Shown here: piece by piece, positions 53,744 to 62,374 of the stretch
How positions within the stretch are numbered: the stretch's first letter is position 1
Layout of the letters: each line of letters opens with the position of its first letter
DNA from: Methylobacterium organophilum
GTDB taxonomy: Bacteria; Pseudomonadota; Alphaproteobacteria; Rhizobiales; Beijerinckiaceae
DNA length: 64,000 nucleotides
Assembly (NCBI RefSeq): GCF_022179465.1
Contig: NZ_BPQV01000002.1
Location: forward strand, 1 to 64,000
Reading direction: 5' to 3'
Translations under genes and position numbers: made by a program
The notes under the pieces: generated by a model
Seen by the model: the letters and a program-made list of their open reading frames with translations, nothing else
Database searches by the model: none
Told to the model about the DNA's origin: nothing

Positions 53744-54916
53744 TTAGCGCTTGGCGCCGTTGCAGGCCTCGACGGCCTTCTTCGCGGCTTCCGACAGGGT
53801 GTCGGCGGTGATCAGGTCGAGGCCGCTCTCGGCGAGGATCTGCTTGCCGGCCTCCACGTTCGTGCCGGCGAGGCGCACCACCAGCGGCACGTCGATCTTC
53901 ACCTCCCGCGCCGCCTTCACGACGCCCTCCGCGACCCAGTCGCAGCGGTTGATGCCGGCGAAGATGTTGACGAGGATCGCCTTCACGTTGCGGTCCGACA
54001 GGACCAGGCGGAAGGCGGTGGCGACGCGCTCGGGGGATGCGCCGCCGCCCACGTCCAGGAAGTTCGCCGGCTCGCCGCCCGCGTGCTTGATCATGTCCAT
54101 GGTGGCCATGGCCAGGCCGGCGCCGTTGACGATGCAGCCGATCTCGCCGTCGAGGCCAATGTAGCTGAGGTTGTGCTCGGCGGCCTGGGCCTCGCGCGGA
54201 TCGCCCTGGGACGGGTCGTGCATGTCCGCGATGTTGCGGCGGCGGAACATGGCGTTGTCGTCGAAGGACATCTTGGCGTCGAGCGCCAGCACCCGGTCGT
54301 CCTTGGTGACGACCAGCGGGTTGATCTCCAGCATGGTGCCGTCGCAGTCGCGGAACGCCCGGTAGGCGTTCATGATCGTCTTCACCGCGGCCGAGACCTG
54401 CTTGATGTTGAGGCCGAGCTGGAAGGCGATCTCGCGGGCCTGGAACTGCTGAAGGCCCACCGCCGGCTCGACCACGACCTGGATCAGGGCCTCCGGCTCC
54501 TTGGCCGCGATCTCCTCGATGTCCATGCCGCCGCGCTGGGAGGCGATGACGCGCACGCGCTCGGCCTTCCGGTCCAGCACGTAGCCGAGATACAGCTCGC
54601 GCTCGAACGGGTCGGCGGTCTCGACATAGACGCGCTGCACCGGCTTGCCCTCGGGGCCGGTCTGGATCGTCACGAGACGCTTGCCCAGCAGGTCGCGGGC
54701 GGCGTCACGGACCTCGTTGTAGGTGCGGCACAGCTTGATGCCGCCCGCCTTGCCGCGGGCGCCGGCATGGATCTGCGCCTTCACCGCCCAGAACGAGCCG
54801 CCGAGTTCGGTCGCGGCATAGACCGCCTGGTCCGGGCTGAAAGCCACGGCGCCCTTCGGGACGGCGACGCCGAAGCTCGCAAGCAATTCTTTTGCTTGGT
54901 ATTCGTGAACGTCCAT
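53744..54916 (-). CDS. mtkA: Malate thiokinase, large (beta) subunit
   Basis: A 390-residue ATP-grasp protein like Suc[21 protein letters not shown] at the start, [47 protein letters not shown] and the C-terminal flavodoxin-like [18 protein letters not shown]. It forms malyl-CoA with MtkB for the serine cycle. An AAGGAGA sequence precedes the ATG. A 282-base gap with AT-rich sequence and hairpins separates it from fch, so it may have its own promoter. Confidence 0.96.
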   Translation of the reverse strand: MDVHEYQAKELLASFGVAVPKGAVAFSPDQAVYAATELGGSFWAVKAQIHAGARGKAGGIKLCRTYNEVRDAARDLLGKRLVTIQTGPEGKPVQRVYVETADPFERELYLGYVLDRKAERVRVIASQRGGMDIEEIAAKEPEALIQVVVEPAVGLQQFQAREIAFQLGLNIKQVSAAVKTIMNAYRAFRDCDGTMLEINPLVVTKDDRVLALDAKMSFDDNAMFRRRNIADMHDPSQGDPREAQAAEHNLSYIGLDGEIGCIVNGAGLAMATMDMIKHAGGEPANFLDVGGGASPERVATAFRLVLSDRNVKAILVNIFAGINRCDWVAEGVVKAAREVKIDVPLVVRLAGTNVEAGKQILAESGLDLITADTLSEAAKKAVEACNGAKR

Positions 54917-54954
54917 CGAAGTTCTCCTTCGCGTTTCCTCGGGCGCACCTTCGC

Positions 54955-54970
54955 GTAAAATCGAATTTAC
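54955..54970. promoter_or_regulatory. Inverted repeat in the mtkA upstream region
   Basis: GTAAAATCGAATTTAC is an interrupted dyad (GTAAA, six bases, TTTAC) lying 39 bases upstream of the mtkA start, in an AT-rich patch that contrasts with the surroundings. It is of the size and AT content of LysR-type operators. The serine-cycle activator QscR is a LysR-type protein known in M. extorquens, so it is a candidate ligand, but I have no motif to compare and the site may simply be part of the promoter. Confidence 0.4.
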
Positions 54971-55097
54971 GGGAAGTCGGCCGCGCTTAAATTTTTTCTT
55001 TTGTTGTGCTTCAATTTGCTTGCAGGCCAGATACTTAGCGGCCTTTCGAATGCCCCTTGCCGGACCTTCTCGGTCTTCGACGGCATGTCCTCCCTCT

Positions 55098-55177
55098 CTT
55101 GGGAGAGACCCAAGGGGGCGGTTCGACCGCTCCTCGACCGGGCCTTGCTGCGGATCCCGGGCGCGCCCGGGAGATCC
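55098..55177. promoter_or_regulatory. Two hairpins in the fch-mtkA intergenic region
   Basis: CTTGGG/CCCAAG with a five-base loop (55098-55114) and the perfect palindrome CCCGGGCGCGCCCGGG (55156-55171), the latter flanked by GGAT and ATCC, occur shortly after the fch stop. Together they could form a terminator or processing site that separates sga-hprA-mtdA-fch from mtkA-mtkB-ppc-mclA. No T run follows on the minus strand. Confidence 0.5.
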
Positions 55178-55198
55178 AGGGGTGAAGAGCGCCCCCGC

Positions 55199-55825
55199 TC
55201 AGTTCACCTTGTTCTTCACCACCTCGTAGACGCGCTCGTTGAGCGCGGCCGCCTCGCCCAGCAGGGATTCGAGCTCCTTCAGCCGTTCCTCGGCGAAGGC
55301 GCGATCCTCGAGGCCCTTGGCGTTGACGTAGACGTTCAGCGCCGCCGAGCGCAGCCCGGCGAAGGCGGAGAGGACGGCGACGCCCGCATCCGAGATCACG
55401 TTGAGGTTGCCCTTCTCGGCGACGATCTCGGCGAGGTCGATCACCTGGCGGCAGACGCGGCAGCAGGCGAGCGGCACGTCGGTCGCGGTCTTGAGGGCTT
55501 CCTGGATCTTGGCCGAACGTGTCGCCTTCTCCTCGTCGGTGGTCTTGGGCAGGCCGTAGGCCCCCATCACCGCGTCGAAGGCCTCGACGTCGTCGGCGAT
55601 CATGCCGGTGAGCGTCTTGCGCAGGGCCTCGGACTTCTCGAGGACCTGCTTCAGCTCGGCCTCGACCTCGACATACTTCTTCTTGCCGATGGTGAGGTTG
55701 CACACCATCGACACGAGGGCGGCCCCCATGGCGCCGGAGATGGCGGCGGCACCGCCGCCGCCGGGGGTCGGGGCCGAGCTCGCCAGCCCGTCGAGAAACG
55801 TTTCGATCGTCGCGTTGGCGGCCAT
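55199..55825 (-). CDS. fch: Methenyltetrahydrofolate cyclohydrolase
   Basis: A 208-residue cyclodeaminase/cyclohydrolase that interconverts methenyl-H4F and 10-formyl-H4F. It begins MAANATIETFLDGLASSAPT, with the family motif SAPTPGGGGAAAISGAMGAAL, then CNLTIGKKKY, and ACCRVCRQVIDLAEIVAEKGNLNVISDAGVA. It is separated from mtdA by 3 bases, and the two proteins act in succession on tetrahydrofolate-bound C1 units that feed serine synthesis in methylotrophy. Length matches the M. extorquens protein. Confidence 0.96.
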   Translation of the reverse strand: MAANATIETFLDGLASSAPTPGGGGAAAISGAMGAALVSMVCNLTIGKKKYVEVEAELKQVLEKSEALRKTLTGMIADDVEAFDAVMGAYGLPKTTDEEKATRSAKIQEALKTATDVPLACCRVCRQVIDLAEIVAEKGNLNVISDAGVAVLSAFAGLRSAALNVYVNAKGLEDRAFAEERLKELESLLGEAAALNERVYEVVKNKVN

Positions 55826-55828
55826 GGC

Positions 55829-56695
55829 TCAGGCCATTTCCTTGGCGAGGGCGTAGATGTTCTCCGCGTCGAACACGCCCTCGGTGGATTCGAACAGCTT
55901 GGCCACGCAGGCGCGGTGCAGCTTGAGCTTGAGGCCGCCGATGCCGAGCGCCCCGAAGGTGAGCTTGCCGTGGCGCTCCTTGCCCTTGTCCATGGCGTCG
56001 ATGCCGCCGAAGCCGAGGGGGGGCTGGGCGTTGTAGTCGGCCACGATCTCGATGGAGGCCTCGTCCTTCCAGCCGGACTCGGGCAGAAGCTCGATGCCGA
56101 TGGCGCCGGCGGAGAAGATCAGGTTCTGGCCCTTCACCAGGGCGACGCGGGAGGCCTCGTCCGGGGTGGCGGCGGCCGTCACGTTCACGCCGAAGCGCTT
56201 GTTGACGTTGTCCGCCGCGGCCTGGGCGCGGTCGAGCTGGCGGGCGGCGATGATCACCTCGGCGCCTTCCCGGGCGAGCAGGGCCGCCGAGCGCATGCCG
56301 ACCGGGCCGGTGCCGGCGAGCACCACGGCCTTCTTGCCCTTCACGGAGCCGCCGGCCGCCTTCACGGCGAGGGCCACGCCCGCCGCCGCGGTGGTGTTGG
56401 AGCCGTTGGAATCGAGCATCGCCGAGACGCGGAACGGGCCGAAGAAGCGCTTCTTGACCGCCTCGAACACCGCCTCGCCGGCCGCCATGTTGCCGCCGCC
56501 GACGAAGATCGCCGTCGACTTCTTCTCGGAGCCGCCGCGGGTGTAGATCGTGCCGTCGACCAGCGCGCCGACATTCTCCGTGGTCACGTTGCCGTAGCCG
56601 GTGATGTGGTCGGCGCCGCCGTCATAACCGACCACCGTGTCGAACACGCTCGGGACCGCATCGGTGTCGAACAGGAAGAGAAGCTTCTTGGTCAT
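55829..56695 (-). CDS. mtdA: NADP-dependent methylenetetrahydrofolate/methylene-H4MPT dehydrogenase
   Basis: A 288-residue dehydrogenase of the MtdA type. The N-terminal MTKKLLFLFDTDAVPSVFDT and the Rossmann segment VVLAGTGPVGMRSAALLAREGAEVIIAARQ (about 125-155) define it. It interconverts methylene- and methenyl-tetrahydrofolate with NADP. It is very distinct from FolD. Nearly abutting fch in the serine-cycle cluster fits its assimilatory role. Preference for NADP is family knowledge; the Arg after the second strand (AARQLDR) is consistent with it. Confidence 0.96.
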   Translation of the reverse strand: MTKKLLFLFDTDAVPSVFDTVVGYDGGADHITGYGNVTTENVGALVDGTIYTRGGSEKKSTAIFVGGGNMAAGEAVFEAVKKRFFGPFRVSAMLDSNGSNTTAAAGVALAVKAAGGSVKGKKAVVLAGTGPVGMRSAALLAREGAEVIIAARQLDRAQAAADNVNKRFGVNVTAAATPDEASRVALVKGQNLIFSAGAIGIELLPESGWKDEASIEIVADYNAQPPLGFGGIDAMDKGKERHGKLTFGALGIGGLKLKLHRACVAKLFESTEGVFDAENIYALAKEMA

Positions 56696-56835
56696 GGTGC
56701 CTCTGGCTGCTTCTTGGCCGCGCTGAATCGGGCGCGGCGCGTTTCCATGGAGAGACGTCCGGCGCTCTCGCGCGCCGGCCGCCCTCGCCCCGGGATGTCT
56801 TTTCGTTCTTCGCGGACCGCCTCGCGGACGGCTGC

Positions 56836-57780
56836 TTACGGCTCGACGACGTTCTGCGGCTTGCCCGCGACGAAGGCCTCGATGTTGTCGACGAGCTGAT
56901 CGGCGAGGATCTGCATCGCCTCCTTGCTCGCCCAGGCCACGTGCGGGGTGACGATCAGGTTTGGCAGATCGGCCTCGCAGAGGATGTTGCCGTTCTTGGG
57001 CGGCTCCTGGGCCACCACGTCGAAGCCGGCGCCGGCGATGGTGCCGTCCTTGAGCGCCTCGAGCAGGGCCGCCTCGTCCACGAGCCCGCCGCGGGCCGTG
57101 TTGATGAGGATCGCCGACTTTTTCATCTTCTTGAGCTCTTCGGCCCCGATCAGGTTCTTGGTGTCGGGGGTGAGCGGCACGTGCAGGGTGATGACGTCCG
57201 ACTGGGTCAGGATCGTCTCGAAATCGACGAGGCCCTCCTGCGGGAACACGTCGTAGGCCAGCACCTTCATGCCGAGTGCTTCCGCGCGCTTGGCGATCGA
57301 CTTACCCAGCGCCCCGTAGCCGATGATGCCGAGCGTCGAGCCGGCGATGTCGTAGATCGGGTAGTCGAAGTAGCAGAACTGGGTCGACTTGTTCCAATCG
57401 CCCCGGCGCACGGAATTGGCGTAGGGCACGATCGCCCGGCGCAGGGCGAACATCAGGCCGACCACGTGCTCGGGCACGGTGTTGAAGGCGTAGCCGCGGA
57501 TATTGACGGTCGTGATTCCCTGCGCCTTGGCAGCGGCCTTGTCGACGACGTCCGTGCCGGTGGCGGCGACCGCGATCAGCTTGAGGTCCGGGAGCTGCTT
57601 CAGCGTGTCGGCCCGCATGGGCACCTTGTTGATGATCGCGATCTCGGCGCCCTTCAGGCGCTCGACGATCTCCTCCGGCGTCCAGGTCGACTCGTATTCC
57701 TTGTATTCGTGCGGGAAATTGAATGCGCGAACCGTCGCATCGAGCGACTCGCGGTCGAGGAACACGACTTTTTTCGTCAT
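56836..57780 (-). CDS. hprA: Hydroxypyruvate reductase
   Basis: A 314-residue D-2-hydroxyacid dehydrogenase that reduces hydroxypyruvate to D-glycerate in the serine cycle. NAD-binding GIIGYGALGKSIAKRAEALG (151-170), the active-site Arg in NTARGGLVDEAALLEAL, and the catalytic His in TPHVAWASKEAMQI are present. The ATG at 57780 (MTKKVVFLDRESLDATVRAF) is chosen over an in-frame upstream extension that reads GC-rich noise. It lies between sga and mtdA in the cluster and shares their direction. Confidence 0.96.
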   Translation of the reverse strand: MTKKVVFLDRESLDATVRAFNFPHEYKEYESTWTPEEIVERLKGAEIAIINKVPMRADTLKQLPDLKLIAVAATGTDVVDKAAAKAQGITTVNIRGYAFNTVPEHVVGLMFALRRAIVPYANSVRRGDWNKSTQFCYFDYPIYDIAGSTLGIIGYGALGKSIAKRAEALGMKVLAYDVFPQEGLVDFETILTQSDVITLHVPLTPDTKNLIGAEELKKMKKSAILINTARGGLVDEAALLEALKDGTIAGAGFDVVAQEPPKNGNILCEADLPNLIVTPHVAWASKEAMQILADQLVDNIEAFVAGKPQNVVEP

Positions 57781-57894
57781 CTTGGACCCCTGCCTTCCGG
57801 ACGGTCGGCGCTGGCGTGATCCGCCGACCTTGCTCCCTGGGTGACGCAACCGGCGCCGGGCTGGCAAGCCCGGCGCCGGTTGCGCGACACGGTC

Positions 57895-59103
57895 TTACGA
57901 CTTGGAGAGCGGGTGCTCGCGCAGGTAGCTGGAGGCCGCCGCCACGCCGGAGCCGGGGGTGACCTTGATGCCGTTGTCGAGGAGCGACATCTCGGCGCCG
58001 GCGATCGCGCCGAGCAGCGAGAGCTCGTTCAGGTCACCGACATGGCCGATGCGGAACACCTTGCCCGCGACCTGGGACAGGCCGGCGCCGAGGGCGAGGT
58101 TGTAGCGCACGAAGGCGTGCTTGATGACCTTGGCGGCGTCGAAGCCCTCCGGCACCAGGATGGCGGTGACGGTGTCCGAGTTCCAGCGCGGGTCCTTGGC
58201 GCAGGTCTTCAGACCCCAGGCCGCGACGGCCTGGCGGGTGGCCTCGCCGAGCACCGCGTGGCGGTGATAGACGTTCTCCAGGCCTTCCTCGAACAGGCAG
58301 GCGAGCGCCTCGCGCAGGCCGTAGAGCAGCGGCAGCGGCGGGGTGTAGGGGAAGTAGCCGGCGCCGTTCTGCTTCTTGTGGTCTTCCCAGTCGAAGTAGA
58401 CGCGGGCGAGCCGGTCGTTGCGGCCCGAGGAGCCCTCGGCGGCCTTGAGCGCCTTCTGGCTGACGCAGATCACGCCGAGGCCGGCGGGGAGCATCAGGCC
58501 CTTCTGGGAGCCGGCGATGGCGCAGTCGACCTTCCACTCGTCGGCGTAGAACGGCAGCGAGCCGATCGAGGACACGCCGTCGACGAAGAGCAGGGCCGGG
58601 TGGCCGGCGGCGTCGATCGCCTTGCGCACGGCGCCGATGTCGGAGGTCACGCCGGTCGCGGTCTCGTTATGGACCACCATGACGGCCTTGATCTCGTGGT
58701 TCTTGTCGGCGCGCAGGGCCTCCTCGATCTTCTCGGGATGCGCGCCGGTGCCCCACTCCTCCTCCTGGACGATGACGTCGAGGCCGAGGCGCTGCGCCAT
58801 GTCGATCCAGAGGTGGCTGAACTGGCCGTAGCGGGCGGTCAGGACCTTGTCGCCGCGGGCGAGGGTGTTGGTCAGCGCGGATTCCCAGATGCCCGTGCCG
58901 GAAGCGGGGAACAGGAAGATCGTGCCCTCGGTGGAGCCGAACACCTTCTTGGTGTCCTCGAAGAGCGGCTTCGTCAGCGACGGGAAGTCGACGGAGCGGT
59001 GATCCTCGGACTGCACCAGCATCGCGCGCATGACGCGGTCCGGGATGTTGGTCGGGCCGGGCACGAACAGATGGTTGCGCCCCGGCCGTCTCGTTGCCGC
59101 CAT
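57895..59103 (-). CDS. sgaA: Serine-glyoxylate aminotransferase
   Basis: A 402-residue class V PLP aminotransferase that converts serine and glyoxylate to hydroxypyruvate and glycine. Key features are HLFVPGPTNIPDRVMRAM, PASGTGIWESALTN, the cofactor Asp in LLFVDGVSSIGS and the PLP lysine K201 in GSQKGLMLPAG. It heads the serine-cycle series, followed by hprA 114 bases later. A long 618-base region lies upstream. Confidence 0.97.
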   Translation of the reverse strand: MAATRRPGRNHLFVPGPTNIPDRVMRAMLVQSEDHRSVDFPSLTKPLFEDTKKVFGSTEGTIFLFPASGTGIWESALTNTLARGDKVLTARYGQFSHLWIDMAQRLGLDVIVQEEEWGTGAHPEKIEEALRADKNHEIKAVMVVHNETATGVTSDIGAVRKAIDAAGHPALLFVDGVSSIGSLPFYADEWKVDCAIAGSQKGLMLPAGLGVICVSQKALKAAEGSSGRNDRLARVYFDWEDHKKQNGAGYFPYTPPLPLLYGLREALACLFEEGLENVYHRHAVLGEATRQAVAAWGLKTCAKDPRWNSDTVTAILVPEGFDAAKVIKHAFVRYNLALGAGLSQVAGKVFRIGHVGDLNELSLLGAIAGAEMSLLDNGIKVTPGSGVAAASSYLREHPLSKS

Positions 59104-59721
59104 GGTGTTTCCTCCGAGTTACCTGAATGAAGCAGCGGGAGCGCCGGGAAGCGCCCACGCCTCGTGTGGAACGGCGGGGCGCGGGGCGCCCGCCGCGGAT
59201 TTTCTTCTGTCCGGCCCGGAGGGGATCGCGCCCGCCCCGGCCCGGTGGCCCGCCATACGGGCGTCTCGACCTTGGCAGAGGCGAGACCGCCGCGCCCATG
59301 CGATCGCCTGGGCACAGGGATGCGCGGGGATCGCGCCCGCCGCCTCTGCCATCGGGAGGGTGGGATGTCCCGGCGCCGGCCGCCGTTCCGGGTCGTGCCG
59401 CCGCGGCGCGAGGCGGATGGCCGATCGAGTCGAAGACGCGTGAACCCGCGTTCCGACCGCCATGGGACATGTCCTTCCTGTGGTCGATGATCCCGGTAGA
59501 CCGCCCGAAGGCTCCGGGCACAATCATGCCCGGCGGGTCACCTTGGCCTGGACCATGCCCCGATTGCCGGACAGGGAAAAGCTCAAAAAACTGAACGGGC
59601 CGAGAAAAAAATTTCGGTGTGCCAAGTGCTTCGCGGCGCCTGCACAATAGCACGCGGAGGCCCGGCGCGCGGGCCGTCATCAAACTGAGATCGGCTTCGG
59701 TTTTGGCTCCCGGCGAGGATA
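59104..59721. promoter_or_regulatory. Long divergent region upstream of sga, 618 bases
   Basis: This is the only sizeable non-coding stretch that can hold the promoter for the sga-led series. The part next to sga (59104-59560) is very GC-rich and lacks credible genes. An AT-rich patch with A runs (59579-59615) is the best promoter-like zone on composition. If transcription starts there, sga has a leader of about 480 bases. A stem GGCCCG/CGGGCC (59659-59675) lies nearer the phosphoesterase gene on the other side. No regulator site can be named. Confidence 0.5.
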
Positions 59722-60561
59722 ATGCCGGAGGCTGACTTGGCCGAGGATCCCGAAAAGACCACCCGGGTGCGGACTCTCTTCCTGTCCGACATGCATCTGG
59801 GCACCAAGGGCTGCCAGGCGGGCCTGCTGCTCGACTTCCTGCGCGACTACGACGCCGACACGATCTATCTCGTCGGCGACATCGTGGACGGCTGGCAGCT
59901 CCGCTCGGGCTGGTACTGGCCGCAGGCCCATAACGACGTGGTGCAGAAGCTGCTGCGCAAGGTCCGCAAGGGCACGCACATCGTCTACGTCCCGGGCAAC
60001 CACGACGAGTTCCTGCGCGACTTCCTGGGCACGACCTTCGGCGGCATCGAGATCGCCGACAGCCGCATCCACGTCGCCGCCGACGGCAAGCGCTATCTCG
60101 TGATCCACGGCGACCAGTTCGACATGGTGGTGCGCCACTCGAAGTGGCTCGCCCATCTCGGTGACGGCGCCTACACCGCCGCGCTCACCCTCAACACCAT
60201 CCTGAACAAGGTCCGCCGGCGCCTCGGGCTCGCCTATTGGTCGCTCTCGGCCTGGGCGAAGCTGAAGGTGAAGAACGCGGTCAACTTCATCTCCAGCTTC
60301 GAGACGCTGCTCGCCGAGGAGGCCCGCCGCCAGAACGCGGACGGCGTGATCTGCGGCCACATCCACCATGCCGCCAAACGCGAGATTTCCGGGCTCACCT
60401 ATCTGAACACCGGCGACTGGGTGGAATCCTGCACCGGTATCGTCGAGCATTACGACGGCACCATGGAGGTGCTGCACTACCCCTCGATCCTGCGCGCCCG
60501 GGCGGCCCAGGTCGCGGAGACGGTGGCGGTGGCCCCGCAAGGGCGGCGGGCCGTCGCGTGA
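59722..60561 (+). CDS. LpxH-like metallophosphoesterase (UDP-2,3-diacylglucosamine diphosphatase family)
   Basis: A 279-residue calcineurin-fold phosphoesterase. Metal motifs are FLSDMHLG (20-27), LVGDIVDGW (50-58), PGNHDEFLRDF (91-101), IHGDQFDM and CGHIHHAA. The family includes the lipid A enzyme LpxH but also related proteins with other substrates. The C-terminus extends beyond LpxH (TVAVAPQGRRAVA). Its stop overlaps the start of a GT4 glycosyltransferase gene (GTGA), so both probably serve one envelope lipid or glycolipid pathway. Confidence 0.8.
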   Translation: MPEADLAEDPEKTTRVRTLFLSDMHLGTKGCQAGLLLDFLRDYDADTIYLVGDIVDGWQLRSGWYWPQAHNDVVQKLLRKVRKGTHIVYVPGNHDEFLRDFLGTTFGGIEIADSRIHVAADGKRYLVIHGDQFDMVVRHSKWLAHLGDGAYTAALTLNTILNKVRRRLGLAYWSLSAWAKLKVKNAVNFISSFETLLAEEARRQNADGVICGHIHHAAKREISGLTYLNTGDWVESCTGIVEHYDGTMEVLHYPSILRARAAQVAETVAVAPQGRRAVA

Positions 60562-61601
60562 GGCTGCTCATCGCCACCGATGCGTGGCATCCGCAGGTCA
60601 ACGGGGTGGTGCGCTCGCTGGAGCACATGGTGGAGGCCGCGCCCGCGCACGGCTTCGAGCCGGTGCTGCTCTCGCCGCTGGACTTCGCCTCGGTGCCGAT
60701 GCCGGGCTATGCCGAGATCCGGCTGTCGCTCGCGACCCGTCTCGGCGTGGAGGCGCGCTGGCCGCGGCTGTCGCCGAGCCATGTCCATATCGCCACGGAG
60801 GGGCCGATTGGGCTCGCGGTGCGCCGGGCCTGTCTCGCCCGCAACCGGCCCTTCACGACGAGCTACCACACGCGCTTCCCCGAATACCTCGCCGCCCGGG
60901 CTCCCGTGCCGGAGGCCTGGAGCTATGCTTGGCTCCGCCGCTTCCACGCCGCGGCCACGGGCACGATGGTGAGCACGCCCTCCCTGGAGCGGGAGCTGCG
61001 CGGGCGCGGCTTCGTCAACCTGATGCGCTGGACCCGGGGCGTCGACACCGAGCTGTTCCGCCCGCACGAGAGCCACGCGCTCGACGGCCTGCCGCGGCCG
61101 CTCTTCCTGTTCGTCGGCCGGCTCGCGGTGGAGAAGAACATCGAGGCCTTCCTGGCCCTCGACCTGCCCGGCACCAAGGTCGTGGTGGGGGAGGGGCCGG
61201 ACCGCGCCCGGCTCGAGGCCCTGGGCTCCGGCGCCCGCTTCCTCGGCGCCCTGACGGGGCAGGCCCTGGCGGACGTCTACGCGGCGGCGGACGTGTTCGT
61301 CTTCCCGAGCCTCACCGACACCTTCGGCATCGTGCTGCTGGAGGCCCTGGCCTCCGGGCTGCCGGTGGCGGCCTATCCCGTCACCGGCCCCCTCGACGTG
61401 ATCGGGGAGGGCGGGGCCGGCGTGCTCGACCACGACCTGCGCGCGGCGGCGCTGGGGGCGCTTCAGGTGCCGCGGGCGCGCTGCCGTGAGGAAGCCCTGC
61501 ATTACAGCTGGGCCGAGAGCGCGCGGCAGTTCTTCTCGAACATCGCCAGCGCCCATCTGCCGGTCTTCGAGGCGCCGGCCGCGCTTCTCGATACGGTTTG
61601 A
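60558..61601 (+). CDS. Family 4 glycosyltransferase
   Basis: A 347-residue GT-B enzyme. The N-terminus VRLLIATDAWHPQVNGVVRS is the GT4 pattern (glycine-rich start; GTG initiation). The sugar-donor half shows FLFVGRLAVEKNIEAFLALD and the E-x7-E-type segment FPSLTDTFGIVLLEALASGLPVAAYPVTGP. GT4 enzymes transfer hexoses to lipids or sugars. The overlap with the upstream phosphoesterase gene suggests a shared glycolipid pathway, but donor and acceptor are unknown. Confidence 0.85.
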   Translation: MRLLIATDAWHPQVNGVVRSLEHMVEAAPAHGFEPVLLSPLDFASVPMPGYAEIRLSLATRLGVEARWPRLSPSHVHIATEGPIGLAVRRACLARNRPFTTSYHTRFPEYLAARAPVPEAWSYAWLRRFHAAATGTMVSTPSLERELRGRGFVNLMRWTRGVDTELFRPHESHALDGLPRPLFLFVGRLAVEKNIEAFLALDLPGTKVVVGEGPDRARLEALGSGARFLGALTGQALADVYAAADVFVFPSLTDTFGIVLLEALASGLPVAAYPVTGPLDVIGEGGAGVLDHDLRAAALGALQVPRARCREEALHYSWAESARQFFSNIASAHLPVFEAPAALLDTV

Positions 61602-61656
61602 TCCCCCGCCTCCGGGCGTTTGACTCGGGCGCCCCGTTTCTGCGACCGCTGCGCCG

Positions 61657-62325
61657 GTGACGCGGCCCCGCCGGGCCGCCTTCCCCGCCGTGATGCTGTC
61701 CCCGATGCGACCCTTCGATCCCGCCATCCCCTATCCCGCCGTGATCGGCTGCGACGAGGTCGGCCGCGGGGCCCTGTGCGGGCCGGTGATGGTGGCGGCG
61801 GTCTGGTTCGATCCCGCCGCCTTCCCGGAGGCCCTGCTCGCCCGGCTCGACGACAGCAAGCGCCTCGACAAGGCGACGCGGGAGGCCCTGACCCCGCTGA
61901 TCCGGGAGCATGCCCGCGTCTCCCTCGCCGCGGGCTCGCGGGCCCTCGTCGACACGATCAACGTCCGTGCCGCCACCCTCGACGCCATGCGCCGGGCGGT
62001 GCTGAAGCTCGGCCTCGATGCGCCGGTCTGCGTCGACGGCCGCGACCGCATCCCCGGCCTCGCCCCGCTGGAATGCCGGGCGATCGTCGGCGGCGACCGC
62101 CTGGTGCCGCAGATCGCCGCCGCCTCCATCGTCGCCAAGACGCTCCGCGATGCGCTCATGCGCCGGCTCGCGACCCGCCATCCCGCCTATGCCTGGGAGC
62201 GCAATGCGGGCTACGGCACCGCCGCCCATCTCGCCGGCCTGACGGCCTCGGGTCGCAGCCCGCACCACCGTGTCAGCTTCACCGCCCGCTTCCGGGATGC
62301 CGGATCGAGCCTCGCAAGGGCGTGA
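61657..62325 (+). CDS. rnhB: Ribonuclease HII
   Basis: A 222-residue RNase HII that removes ribonucleotides from DNA. The catalytic DE pair is in IGCDEVGRGALCGPV (D33, E34), a third Asp lies in CVDGRDRIPG, and AASIVAKTLRDALM is the typical helix. The likely start is a GTG at 61657, but ATGs at 61693 or 61705 would give a more usual length. It stands alone between the glycosyltransferase and an ABC importer on the other strand. Confidence 0.94.
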   Translation: MTRPRRAAFPAVMLSPMRPFDPAIPYPAVIGCDEVGRGALCGPVMVAAVWFDPAAFPEALLARLDDSKRLDKATREALTPLIREHARVSLAAGSRALVDTINVRAATLDAMRRAVLKLGLDAPVCVDGRDRIPGLAPLECRAIVGGDRLVPQIAAASIVAKTLRDALMRRLATRHPAYAWERNAGYGTAAHLAGLTASGRSPHHRVSFTARFRDAGSSLARA

Positions 62326-62374
62326 TCCGGCCCTTCGCCGACCCGCCGAAGGGGAGGGGCCGTCGAGGGCCGGC

